Positions 32,923-40,936 of a stretch of DNA of 41,362 nucleotides are shown piece by piece. The stretch is from Clostridium sp. CAG:780. GTDB taxonomy: Bacteria; Bacillota; Clostridia; TANB77; CAG-508. Position 1 is the first letter of the stretch. Every line of letters begins with the position of its first letter. The translations under genes and the position numbers were made by a program. The stretch lies in contig HF994458.1 in NCBI GenBank assembly GCA_000434195.1, positions 1 to 41,362 of the forward strand. Reading direction: 5' to 3'. The notes under the pieces were generated by a model that was given only the letters and a program-made list of their open reading frames with translations, had not been told where the DNA came from and searched no databases.

Positions 32923-32960
32923 AAAACTACCACATCGCGCGTGATGTGGTAGTTTTTTTG
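32923..32960. terminator. Shared bidirectional terminator of the toxin-antitoxin-like locus
   Basis: A 14-bp stem (AAAACTACCACATC / GATGTGGTAGTTTT) with loop GCGCGT. Plus strand: T7. Minus strand: TTTTATG. It is the only GC-rich hairpin in this gap. Confidence 0.88.
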
Positions 32961-32964
32961 TTTA

Positions 32965-32983
32965 TTATGAAACCCTTTATCGG
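32965..32983 (+). repeat. Direct repeat, copy 2, at the 5' end of the convergent RNA
   Basis: TTATGAAACCCTTTATCGG. It could encode the start of a 13-codon peptide (MKPFIGSVIL...) but has no ribosome binding site; its likely role is as the complement carried by the convergent RNA. Confidence 0.85.
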
Positions 32984-32996
32984 TTCTGTTATACTA

Positions 32997-33025
32997 ATAA
33001 TACAATAAAAAAGCAAAAAAGTCAA
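32997..33025 (-). promoter_or_regulatory. Promoter of the convergent antitoxin-like RNA
   Basis: Minus-strand TTGACT (33025-33020) and TATTAT (33002-32997) have 17-nt spacing. Confidence 0.75.
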
Positions 33026-33054
33026 CTGTAACAAGTTCAAAAGATCAAAAATCG

Positions 33055-33061
33055 TTCGACA
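33055..33061 (-). promoter_or_regulatory. Spo0A-box-like TGTCGAA upstream of the convergent RNA promoter
   Basis: Minus strand TTTTGTCGAA matches the 0A-box consensus, 29 nt upstream of the -35 element, the same distance as upstream of the sortase promoter. Confidence 0.4.
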
Positions 33062-33070
33062 AAATTCTAC

Positions 33071-34336
33071 TTACAAGTTTAGTATGTGTATTTTAAACAT
33101 GTCTTGCAAATTCTGTTTTAGATAATCCATCCAGTTCTTTTTTTCTATTTTTTCCTTGCATATTATATCTACATTCTCTATAACCTCGTCTTTCATTGTT
33201 ATGCTGAGAGTTCCCATTTTTTGTCCTTTTTGTATTGGAGCTTCTGTTTGTGTTATTGTATTTATACTTATTTTGATATCGTTTTCCTGATCCGCTTTTA
33301 ACGGAATTATTTCATTTTTTAGCTCTTTCAACTCTAATTTTACTTCTTTTTCTTTTCCCTTCACTACCAAAATTCTCTTGGCATTTATTGCTCTCCATTT
33401 TTCGAATTCTTCCACTACCTTTCCCTTTACATTTATGTTTTTAAAATTCGAAAAAGTGTATTCTATTAGTTTAACACTATCTTTTGTTCTATCTTTTTTA
33501 GTATCAGCTCCTAGTACTACTGTTATTATATCTTTGTCATCTCTTTTTGTTTCAGTTACCAAACATCTTCCAGCACCATTTGTAAATCCTGTTTTTACAC
33601 CTACTACCCCATTTAGTACGCCTAATAGTTCGTTGGTATTTGATATTGTTCTTGGTACTCCATTGATCGTTATTGATGTTTGTTTTGTTCCTACTATTTG
33701 CGCAAACTTTTCGTTTTGCAATGCGTAATCTGTTAATTTTGCAAGTTCATAGGCGGTTGTATAATGTTTACTATTATCTAGTCCGTGTGGTGTGACAAAA
33801 TTTGTATCTGTTAATCCTAATTCTTGTGCTTTTTTGTTCATCATGTCAGCAAATCCTTGAACACTACTTCCTACATATTCAGCAATAGCTACGGCAGCAT
33901 CATTGCCAGACCTTAACATTAGTCCATATAGCAAATCATTTAATGTTATTTTGTCTCCTTTTTTTAGTCCTAGTCTTGAACCTCCTGTTCCTCCTGCTTT
34001 TGCACTTATTGTTACTTCATCACTTAAATTTGCATTTTCTAGCACAACTGTTGCTGTCATTATTTTGGTGGTTGATGCCATTGCACATTTTACTTTTTCG
34101 TTTTTTCCATATAATATTCTTTTAGATTTTCTGTCATAAACAATTGCTTTTCTTGAATTTATTGTTGGTTCTCCAGAGATATTTTTTGCGACTTCGTTTA
34201 TACAATTTTGAGTAAATTCCTGATTCACTTCTACTATTTCTTCATCAATATCGTCCGCAAAAGCACATTGAATACTACAAAAAAGAATTATAAATGTAAT
34301 CACAATGATTTTTAAAATTTTACTTGTCTTTTCCAC
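33071..34336 (-). CDS. D-alanyl-D-alanine carboxypeptidase (PBP5/DacF family)
   Basis: This class C low-molecular-weight penicillin-binding protein trims the terminal D-Ala from peptidoglycan stem peptides outside the membrane. It has a signal peptide (EKTSKILKIIVITFIILF...AFA), the serine motif STTKIMTA, the second motif SGNDAAVAIAE and the third KTGFTNGAG. A C-terminal PBP5-like beta domain and a final amphipathic anchor (MDYLKQNLQDMFKIHIL) follow. The 421-residue length is typical. The start is GTG with GGGAG upstream. A terminator at 34378-34402 separates it from the operon to its right. DacF/DacB-type members are sporulation genes; the subtype is uncertain. Confidence 0.93.
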   Translation of the reverse strand: MEKTSKILKIIVITFIILFCSIQCAFADDIDEEIVEVNQEFTQNCINEVAKNISGEPTINSRKAIVYDRKSKRILYGKNEKVKCAMASTTKIMTATVVLENANLSDEVTISAKAGGTGGSRLGLKKGDKITLNDLLYGLMLRSGNDAAVAIAEYVGSSVQGFADMMNKKAQELGLTDTNFVTPHGLDNSKHYTTAYELAKLTDYALQNEKFAQIVGTKQTSITINGVPRTISNTNELLGVLNGVVGVKTGFTNGAGRCLVTETKRDDKDIITVVLGADTKKDRTKDSVKLIEYTFSNFKNINVKGKVVEEFEKWRAINAKRILVVKGKEKEVKLELKELKNEIIPLKADQENDIKISINTITQTEAPIQKGQKMGTLSITMKDEVIENVDIICKEKIEKKNWMDYLKQNLQDMFKIHILNL

Positions 34337-34374
34337 TATTTTAACACTCCCTGTGATAAATATATTACGCCATA

Positions 34375-34404
34375 AAAAAAATATGAGAATTTCTTCTCAT
34401 ATTT
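34375..34404 (-). terminator. Terminator of the type IV secretion-like operon
   Basis: The stem AAATATGAGAA / TTCTCATATTT is followed by a run of eight T on the minus strand, right after the stop codon of the 471-aa gene. Confidence 0.88.
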
Positions 34405-35819
34405 TAGTGTCTATTTAATAATCTATCTAGAGCTTCTTCTTCTGGTGTAGGTCTTCCTCCTCTGCCTCCTGGTTCATCATCATCATCTGTATCCGGTCCT
34501 CCCTCTTCTTCTCTTACTGTTTCGATTTTTTCTGAAGGGCAATCTCCTTCCGCTAGCTCAAATCTGTCGCAGTATTGTTCTATGGCCATATCATATTTTT
34601 CCGCTTCTTTTCTAAGTGTAGTAGTCTCTCCACTATGTAATGTTATTTCTTCATCAACATCCATCGCTTTATCATTATTATCATCCTTGTCTATATTTTC
34701 AAGTTGGGTTGTTCCAGATTCTAACTCTCCATCTTTATCAGATTTTTCCCCACCAATTTGCTCTTCAGTTTTTTCTATTGCTTCGCCTATTTCATACTTA
34801 TTATTTCTTCTCTCATTCATAAACTTTTTAACTTGTTCTGTTGATGGTCTTTCATGTTCAGTTTCGACTATGCTTCCAATAAATTTTTCTTCATTTGGAT
34901 CTTTTCTAACATAATCCACTTCTAATATTCCATACTGGCCAGATGTTACTGTAAAGCTTTTGTCAGAAGAATTTTTTACTTTAAACATTTCTCTTGTCTG
35001 CTTTTCTTGTATGCTTGACCCATCTCTATTTATGCTATATATGTCGACATTAGTCTGCATTGCTCCTGTTGTCTCTAAATTATCTAGATATTCCACTTCT
35101 CCTTCTGGAGTGATTCCAACGAATGCAAATTTCTTGTTTTTGTCAGTTGCTTTATTTGCATTTATTACATATATATTATCATATTTACCTTTTACATTTG
35201 CTATGTCTTCAAATGTGTCTTGGTCTGTTAATCTTTGAGTTGGATTTATTGTTGAACAGTTCTGTATTTCATTAGGATCCATTCCTGTTTTTTGTGCTAT
35301 TTTTTGCAACTCTTCTTCTTTACTTTGAGGGTGTGTTTCTTTTTGCTCTTCTTGCTCTTTGTTTTGTTGATTTTGAACTTCTATTTCAGATTTTGTCATG
35401 TTTATATCTTCTTCTTGTTGTTCTGCTGGCTCTTTGAATCTAGCTTTTCCATCTGCCTGTTTTATTCTGTCTAACATGCTTTTTTCTAAATCTGTTTTTG
35501 TTAGCATTTGTTCATATTTTTCTAGTGCATAGTCAGTAAATTTTATTGTGCCATTTTCATCAACTGTCGCTATTTCCATCTGATTTTCGTCATATATGCT
35601 ATACATAACTTTTTCTTTATTTGTTATTATTCTAACAAGATAAGCATCCTGCTTTGATACTCCTCCACCGTCTTCATTTCTGAATAATTCTAGTGTTTCA
35701 TAATATGTTATGCTTCCAATTTCGTCCTTGCTCTCTCTTGCTTCCATATCACTTTTCTTTTTTTGGTAGATTAGCTGTATGTTCTCTTTTACCATTGCTT
35801 CTTTTTCTTCTTTATTCAT
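34404..35819 (-). CDS. Acidic cytoplasmic protein of unknown function, last gene of the type IV secretion-like operon
   Basis: 471 residues with no membrane segment or signal peptide. The N-terminal ~110 residues look globular (ITYYETLELFRNEDGG, YLVRIITNKEKVMYSIYDE). A Gln/Glu-rich low-complexity linker follows, then a second globular part (FAFVGITPEGEVEYLDNLE), and a very acidic tail ending PTPEEEALDRLLNRH. I do not recognise it. It starts about 12 nt after the preceding VirB8-like gene with a good GGAGG site, so it belongs to the same operon. Possible roles (accessory, regulatory or cargo protein) cannot be distinguished. Confidence 0.75.
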   Translation of the reverse strand: MNKEEKEAMVKENIQLIYQKKKSDMEARESKDEIGSITYYETLELFRNEDGGGVSKQDAYLVRIITNKEKVMYSIYDENQMEIATVDENGTIKFTDYALEKYEQMLTKTDLEKSMLDRIKQADGKARFKEPAEQQEEDINMTKSEIEVQNQQNKEQEEQKETHPQSKEEELQKIAQKTGMDPNEIQNCSTINPTQRLTDQDTFEDIANVKGKYDNIYVINANKATDKNKKFAFVGITPEGEVEYLDNLETTGAMQTNVDIYSINRDGSSIQEKQTREMFKVKNSSDKSFTVTSGQYGILEVDYVRKDPNEEKFIGSIVETEHERPSTEQVKKFMNERRNNKYEIGEAIEKTEEQIGGEKSDKDGELESGTTQLENIDKDDNNDKAMDVDEEITLHSGETTTLRKEAEKYDMAIEQYCDRFELAEGDCPSEKIETVREEEGGPDTDDDDEPGGRGGRPTPEEEALDRLLNRH

Positions 35820-35831
35820 AAATAGCCTCCA

Positions 35832-37160
35832 TTATTTTATACTAAATGACATTTCAAAATCTGTTCCTTCGTTTAGTTTTACTACTAAATTTATTCCTTT
35901 TTGCTCTTTTCCATTTGCATTATTTAGTTTTGCATTAAATAGCCATGCATCTCCTTGTTTTTCTACTGTGTTGTATGTTATTTGATTCTTGTCAAAGAAA
36001 TTATTTTTCATATAGCTTTCAAATTGACTTTCTGTTGCAAAGTTATTCGCTTTAAATGTTGCATTTAATTTGTTATAAATATATTTGTAATCCTTGTTGT
36101 TTAATGCTTCTTGTATTTTTTCTAAGTTTAGTTTTGCTTTGTTTTGGTCTGTTGATCTGCTATACATATTTTTAAAGTATGGTGTATCTGTTGTATAAAC
36201 ATCTAATACCACTGAGTAGTCCATTGGATATTGCGCACTAAATATATAATAATTGCCTTCTGCATCTTGACATGTATATTGAACATAGCTTTCATATGTT
36301 TCAATAGAATATTTTTTTATACCTAAATTACTATGTTGTAATTTAAAGTCTAAATAGTCCGAATATTTTTCAAAATCATTGTTATCCAATGTTTCCATTT
36401 TATATGTCAGCTCAAGCTTTTCTCTATTTGCATTTATATATTGTACGAATCCATTATAATTTCCAAATTTTGTTTCTCTATATTGTTTGTCTAGTAAGTT
36501 GTAGGCTTTTTCTGGATTTGAAACCATCTGCTTTAGGTAATCGTCAAAATACATTTTTGCTATATCAGCATTATCATAGTCTTTAAATTCTATGCTATTA
36601 TACTCATTTTTTTCTATTGTTCTTTCTCCTGCTGATTGGCTAATTTTTGTTGTATATTCATTTTCTGTGATTGGCATTATATCATATGTATGATTGGTTA
36701 CATCCACTCCAATTTCAAAGTATACATTGCCTTGGTCATTTATTTGTCCTTTTATGTAATACGCTGTAAATCTTTCGCTATTCTGTTCATACATTTCGAT
36801 ATTTTTATAGCTTGTGATATTTTTGTATTGCTGAGCGCTACTGCTTAAGTCATTGCTATTTATATTATTTTTTGATATGTATTCTTTGTTTAGTACCGAC
36901 ATTACCAATTCTACATTTTGATTTTTTATGTTCTCAATGTAACTCTTTATGGTTTCCTCAACTGTGACGTAAGTGTTGATTCTATTTGTTCTTATTGGCT
37001 TTTCATCTTTGACGTCTTCATTGTTTTCTTTTACTTCAGAATATATTTTGTTCATTTCTTCTTTTGATATATTATCTTTTTTGGCTATATTTGCTATTAT
37101 CAAAATTATAATGATACCAATCGTTGCAACAATTATAATTATATTTCGCTTTTTCTTCAT
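35832..37160 (-). CDS. VirB8/TcpC-like membrane protein with NTF2-fold repeats
   Basis: 442 residues with one N-terminal membrane helix (about residues 5-25) and an extracytoplasmic remainder. Three consecutive modules of the kind found in conjugation proteins TcpC/VirB8 can be seen. One module, NPEKAYNLLDKQYRETKFGNYNGF, closely resembles KPEQAYEMLSSECKETMFSNYQLF in the 305-aa protein encoded at 39951. Such proteins assemble the channel of type IV secretion systems. It follows the transglycosylase/NlpC gene after about 25 nt, with GGAGG before its ATG. The fold assignment is by pattern, not by search. Confidence 0.65.
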   Translation of the reverse strand: MKKKRNIIIIVATIGIIIILIIANIAKKDNISKEEMNKIYSEVKENNEDVKDEKPIRTNRINTYVTVEETIKSYIENIKNQNVELVMSVLNKEYISKNNINSNDLSSSAQQYKNITSYKNIEMYEQNSERFTAYYIKGQINDQGNVYFEIGVDVTNHTYDIMPITENEYTTKISQSAGERTIEKNEYNSIEFKDYDNADIAKMYFDDYLKQMVSNPEKAYNLLDKQYRETKFGNYNGFVQYINANREKLELTYKMETLDNNDFEKYSDYLDFKLQHSNLGIKKYSIETYESYVQYTCQDAEGNYYIFSAQYPMDYSVVLDVYTTDTPYFKNMYSRSTDQNKAKLNLEKIQEALNNKDYKYIYNKLNATFKANNFATESQFESYMKNNFFDKNQITYNTVEKQGDAWLFNAKLNNANGKEQKGINLVVKLNEGTDFEMSFSIK

Positions 37161-37184
37161 TAATATTTCCTCCGTTTATCTATC

Positions 37185-37562
37185 TTAAGGAGCTCTTAGA
37201 ACTATAGCATCAGACGAAATTGTTGTTTCGTAAGGTGATATTCTTCTTATTGCATCTCCTGAACCAGCGTTATATTTTGTGTTGTTTCCAGCATATATTT
37301 CGATGTGTCCATATGTATAATATAGTATATCTCCTGGTTGTGCTTCTGCCACACTAACTCTCTTCCATCCGTACTTGCCCATTAATATTGTTTGTGCTAA
37401 TGTCTCTGCACCGTCAGAATGGTCACTGTCGTCTATATAGCCAACCATTTGTAGTACCCAAGAAACGTATGTCGCACAACATGTATTATGGTAGCCTGTC
37501 TTTGACTCTTCAAATGTTCTATTTAATCCATGTGCTTTATTATATTTGCCACACTCCTCGTA
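37185..37562 (-). pseudogene. NlpC/P60 (C40) domain cut off by an in-frame stop from the upstream transglycosylase
   Basis: The frame continues straight on from the TAA at 37565-37563 and encodes about 125 further residues: YEECGKYNKAHGLNRTFEE, then the nucleophile region NTCCATYVSWVLQMVG, then the histidine region YYTYGHIEIYAG and the end VLRAP. This is a peptidoglycan endopeptidase domain. No in-frame start codon with a ribosome binding site precedes the catalytic cysteine; the first ATG (37448) is after it. The domain is therefore lost unless the stop is read through or is a sequence error. Confidence 0.75.
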
Positions 37563-39932
37563 TTAGTTTGAGTTATCTAATACACAATATGTATAATTGT
37601 TTTGTTCCATATATTTGTGTATCATGTCTGCCACTTCAATTATAGAGCCACCAGAGTATATTTTGCTTCCAAAGATGTCTTTTGCGATTGCTATTACTCT
37701 GTTATCGATATAATCGACTACATAAGCTGCTTGCTCTTCCAAAGTAGTGCTTTCTTCAAGTTCGTGTTTGCAATCATAGTTCATATGTTGTATCAAGTAT
37801 TGTTTTACATTTACATTACCATATACTTTTCCGCTATGCTTATCCCCTAAGTACATATATGCACATAGTACATCATATATTGACGTCATGTTTCCTGTAA
37901 TTCTGTCACTATGAGGTGCATATGTTTGAGCTTTGGCATATGCAATGCTTCCTGGTTGTTGGTAACTTAAGATTGTTTTACAGTAAAATTGTATTGCTTC
38001 ATCTATTGTTGCAAACTGTGTTCCTACTGAAGAGTCATTGTATACTCCTAGTCCCCAATAGTTCCATGGAGAATTTCCTGGTGTAGCTTCTCCAAAAGAG
38101 CTTTCTTGTCCAGCTTGTGCAACACAAAGTATTGGGTTTATATTGTTTTTTACACATATATCATATATCTTATCTGCATATGCAGCAAATCTTCTCTGAT
38201 ATCCACTATCGTTTCTATATTCTTTTACACATTTTATAAAGTCTTCTCTACTTATACTAGTTTTGTTGACACTTATTCCTGAACCACCATACATTGATGA
38301 AAGGTTTTTAATTATAAAGAAGTTTGCACTTAGTTCTGTTACACCTAAATCTCTTCCAGTTGCTTTGTATAAAAGATATTTTACTAAATCTATCATGTTT
38401 GTAACATTTTCTGTGTTTTGTTCCATCATTTCAAATAGCCATTCCACAGAGCTCATTATTTTTGATTCCGCTCTAGGATATTTTTTTAGTATTGTACAGA
38501 AATTTGGTTCTTGTGAATTTAAATCTGTTTTTTCTTCTATCTGAGGAGTTCCCTCTTTATAGCTATTTCCAGATGATACTATTTTGCTTGTTCTTGACTT
38601 TTCTTTTATATCGCTTATCAATCTTTCAGATTCTACTGTGTATACTGTGCCTTCCATTTTGCCATGTTCTAGGTCATTTAATACCTCTTGTGCAAAGCTG
38701 TCTTGCTCGATTTCAGCTTTTGTTAAATATCTATTTATGGTCTCGATTGCCTGACTGTTATTGCTTTGTGCGTTATTTTCTGTAACTGTTGCCGGAATTG
38801 ATTCATATGTATATTCGTTTTGATATTTTGCAATCCACGTATTTGCATATGTAACATTTAGAGTAACATTTCTTGTTTCAGTTATTTCTGTTAATCTTCT
38901 ATGATAAGTGGTATCTGAAGTATCAAATTCTCTTTCTCTCGTAATTTTCGTTAGAGTGCCAGAGTGTTTGATAAACTGTCTAACAATTAATTCTTTTCTT
39001 CCCTTCATTGTAAATTGAGATTCTTCTGTTTCCTCAGTTCTCATATAATTGTCATATGCAGTTATTGTAATTTCTGTGTCCATTGCTAGTTTTGCCAATT
39101 CGTATACAAAATCTTCTTCTGTACTTTTTACAAGTAATGCCCATAAGAAATTAAATGGCATTGCATATGAACTTAATGCTGATTTGTAATCCAATGACAT
39201 TTCTGATATATTATATTGTTCTTCATTTATAGGTGTTTCCCCAGGTACATTTGTGTCTAATACTTTTGAATGTCTGTATGATTGCGCTATGACAAGTTGT
39301 CCATTATCATTTATTGAGCAATATTTAAATACTTCTGAATTTGAATCTGCTATATATTGTTTAAATGTTGTGTAGTCTATATATTGTAATGTTGATACAT
39401 TCCCGTCTTTGTCACTTCTTTGTACTGTAATTGCTCCATTTATTTGATCACTTTTTTTAGGGTCTGCATTGCCTAGTTTTAGATTTTGTGTAATAAAATC
39501 TGCTTTTATAAACATTTTTAAGTATTCTTTTTGATTCTCTTCAGATATATATGTAGAAAGAATATTTGTTTTGCTGTTAAGCTTTTGTATTAATTCTTCT
39601 ACTTTTTCGTCCAAATTCACATCATAAGAATAAGTATTACCTGCTTTTGATATTTCTATATCACTTAGTGCCTCTTCTACTGCATTAGGGACATTGTCTT
39701 CCTTTCCTTGTGAATAAGAGCCGTTGTTTACTGTAATAAATTTAATAACTGCCGCAACAATACTTACAACAAGCACTGCTATTAGTATATATGGCAAAAA
39801 TTGGATAATAAGGTGAGCAACTGCCATTGCTATTTTTTTAATAGCTTTTCCTACTAATTTGCCCACTTGCTTTGCTGCAAATTTTCCTGTTTTTTTTACA
39901 CCTTTCTGAAGTTTCTCCTCTTCTTCTTCCAT
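37563..39932 (-). CDS. Membrane-anchored lytic transglycosylase/glucosaminidase-like protein of a conjugation system (CwlT/TcpI-like)
   Basis: 789 residues. A Lys-rich N-terminus is followed by a membrane helix (IIQFLPYILIAVLVVSIVAAVI, about residues 43-65). A long extracytoplasmic region of unknown fold follows, then a lysozyme-like domain near residues 610-740 with the catalytic-type segment ILCVAQAGQESSFGEATPGNSPWNYWGLG. Such proteins open the cell wall for the conjugation channel and usually end in an NlpC/P60 domain; here that domain lies beyond an in-frame TAA (37565-37563). It starts after AGGAGATTAAT and follows the 305-aa VirB8-like gene by about 18 nt. Confidence 0.82.
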   Translation of the reverse strand: MEEEEEKLQKGVKKTGKFAAKQVGKLVGKAIKKIAMAVAHLIIQFLPYILIAVLVVSIVAAVIKFITVNNGSYSQGKEDNVPNAVEEALSDIEISKAGNTYSYDVNLDEKVEELIQKLNSKTNILSTYISEENQKEYLKMFIKADFITQNLKLGNADPKKSDQINGAITVQRSDKDGNVSTLQYIDYTTFKQYIADSNSEVFKYCSINDNGQLVIAQSYRHSKVLDTNVPGETPINEEQYNISEMSLDYKSALSSYAMPFNFLWALLVKSTEEDFVYELAKLAMDTEITITAYDNYMRTEETEESQFTMKGRKELIVRQFIKHSGTLTKITREREFDTSDTTYHRRLTEITETRNVTLNVTYANTWIAKYQNEYTYESIPATVTENNAQSNNSQAIETINRYLTKAEIEQDSFAQEVLNDLEHGKMEGTVYTVESERLISDIKEKSRTSKIVSSGNSYKEGTPQIEEKTDLNSQEPNFCTILKKYPRAESKIMSSVEWLFEMMEQNTENVTNMIDLVKYLLYKATGRDLGVTELSANFFIIKNLSSMYGGSGISVNKTSISREDFIKCVKEYRNDSGYQRRFAAYADKIYDICVKNNINPILCVAQAGQESSFGEATPGNSPWNYWGLGVYNDSSVGTQFATIDEAIQFYCKTILSYQQPGSIAYAKAQTYAPHSDRITGNMTSIYDVLCAYMYLGDKHSGKVYGNVNVKQYLIQHMNYDCKHELEESTTLEEQAAYVVDYIDNRVIAIAKDIFGSKIYSGGSIIEVADMIHKYMEQNNYTYCVLDNSN

Positions 39933-39950
39933 ATTAATCTCCTAATTGTT

Positions 39951-40868
39951 TTATAATTTTATTTCAAATTTTGTTTCTTTGGTTGTTGAATCTGCATTTT
40001 CAATTTGAGCTTTTGAAAATACTATACTTGTCAATTCTCTATTTGAAATATAAGAGTCTGAGAATTTTATTGCTATTTGTACTTTGCATTTGCTTTTTAC
40101 TCTTAATAGTTCTTTTGTTATTCCCTCATTTATATATGAGTATTTAACTTGTTTTTTGTCTTGTAAATATATTGTTCCTGCTGTATCTAAGTTGTCTAAT
40201 AATATATCTGTATCTTCATTATTTTCTACCTCTATGTAATAGGTCTCGTATTTCATGTTTACATCTTTTTTTAAAACTCTAAATGTTACATTCCCACTTT
40301 TGGTTTCATTATTTATTATTTTTCTACCTATGTAACTATTTATGTTCAATTTGTATTGGTCCTTTGAGTTTACAACTGTTATAAAATCTTGTATGTTGCT
40401 TTTAGATGCTCCGCCTGTTGACAACACGTCGTCCTTTAAATCTACTTTAAATATGCTGTCTGTCCAATTTTGTATTGTACATGTTTTTTCACCTGAAAAA
40501 TTTTTTCTATAATAGTTGTTATAGAAAAGTTGATAATTAGAAAACATTGTTTCCTTGCACTCGCTGCTAAGCATTTCATAAGCTTGTTCTGGCTTTTGAT
40601 TATTACATAAATTTATAAAGTTTTCTATTGCCTTTTTATAGTTTTCTGCATTTTCAGTTTTTGTATTGCTACCAGAAATTGCTGGAGATAAGGTTCTATC
40701 TTCTTCACTTATTGTTGTGTTTCCATTTGCTATACTGTTATTTGGCTCCTGATTGCTTATTTTTGCAAAATAATTTAATGTTTGAATTATTCCTATTACG
40801 ATGATTATTGCTATTATTACAATAATAATTTGTAATTTGTTTTGGTTAATTGTTCTAATTATATTCAT
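39951..40868 (-). CDS. VirB8/TcpC-like membrane protein, NTF2-like
   Basis: 305 residues: a short cytoplasmic N-terminus, one membrane helix (IIIVIIAIIIVIGIIQTL, about residues 14-31), a Ser/Thr-rich linker, and an extracytoplasmic domain with KPEQAYEMLSSECKETMFSNY, the module shared with the 442-aa protein. A C-terminal beta-rich part (DTDILLDNLDTAGTIYLQD) follows. It is preceded by GAGGAAAAAATG. Its position next to the membrane-anchored hydrolase supports a type IV secretion role. Paralogy to the 442-aa protein is inferred from the shared module. Confidence 0.65.
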   Translation of the reverse strand: MNIIRTINQNKLQIIIVIIAIIIVIGIIQTLNYFAKISNQEPNNSIANGNTTISEEDRTLSPAISGSNTKTENAENYKKAIENFINLCNNQKPEQAYEMLSSECKETMFSNYQLFYNNYYRKNFSGEKTCTIQNWTDSIFKVDLKDDVLSTGGASKSNIQDFITVVNSKDQYKLNINSYIGRKIINNETKSGNVTFRVLKKDVNMKYETYYIEVENNEDTDILLDNLDTAGTIYLQDKKQVKYSYINEGITKELLRVKSKCKVQIAIKFSDSYISNRELTSIVFSKAQIENADSTTKETKFEIKL

Positions 40869-40892
40869 TTTTTCCTCTTTTCCTTTATAGCA

Positions 40893-40923
40893 ATTAAGCC
40901 AAAAGGAGTATTCCTTTTGGTTT
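40893..40923 (-). promoter_or_regulatory. Intercistronic hairpin between the 127-aa and 305-aa genes
   Basis: AAACCAAAAGGA / TCCTTTTGGCTT form a 12-bp stem (one G-T pair) with a 4-nt loop. No T-run follows on the minus strand, so partial attenuation or an RNA-processing site is more likely than full termination. Confidence 0.5.
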
Positions 40924-40936
40924 AATTGTTTTCTCT

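Larger units (their letters stand above)
32921..32990 (-). ncRNA. Candidate convergent antitoxin RNA (RNA II-like)
   Basis: The promoter at 32997-33025 would start a minus-strand RNA near 32990. Its 5' part is complementary to the 19-nt repeat at 32965-32983 and so, with two mismatches, to the start-codon region of the peptide mRNA (32841-32859). Its 3' end is the shared terminator hairpin (32923-32956). The expected size is about 70 nt, near the 66 nt of RNA II of pAD1 par. The alternative is a distal promoter of rpsL. Confidence 0.6.

Noticed and set aside
32968..33006. A second toxin peptide starting at the repeat copy (MKPFIGSV...)
   Set aside because: There is no ribosome binding site, the frame stops after 13 codons, and the stretch is better explained as the antisense complement region and promoter of the convergent RNA.
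37563..37565. TAA recoding as an explanation for the stop in the transglycosylase gene
   Set aside because: TAA ends many intact genes in the window (for example clpC, gatB, rpsT), so the code is standard; only local readthrough or error remains possible.
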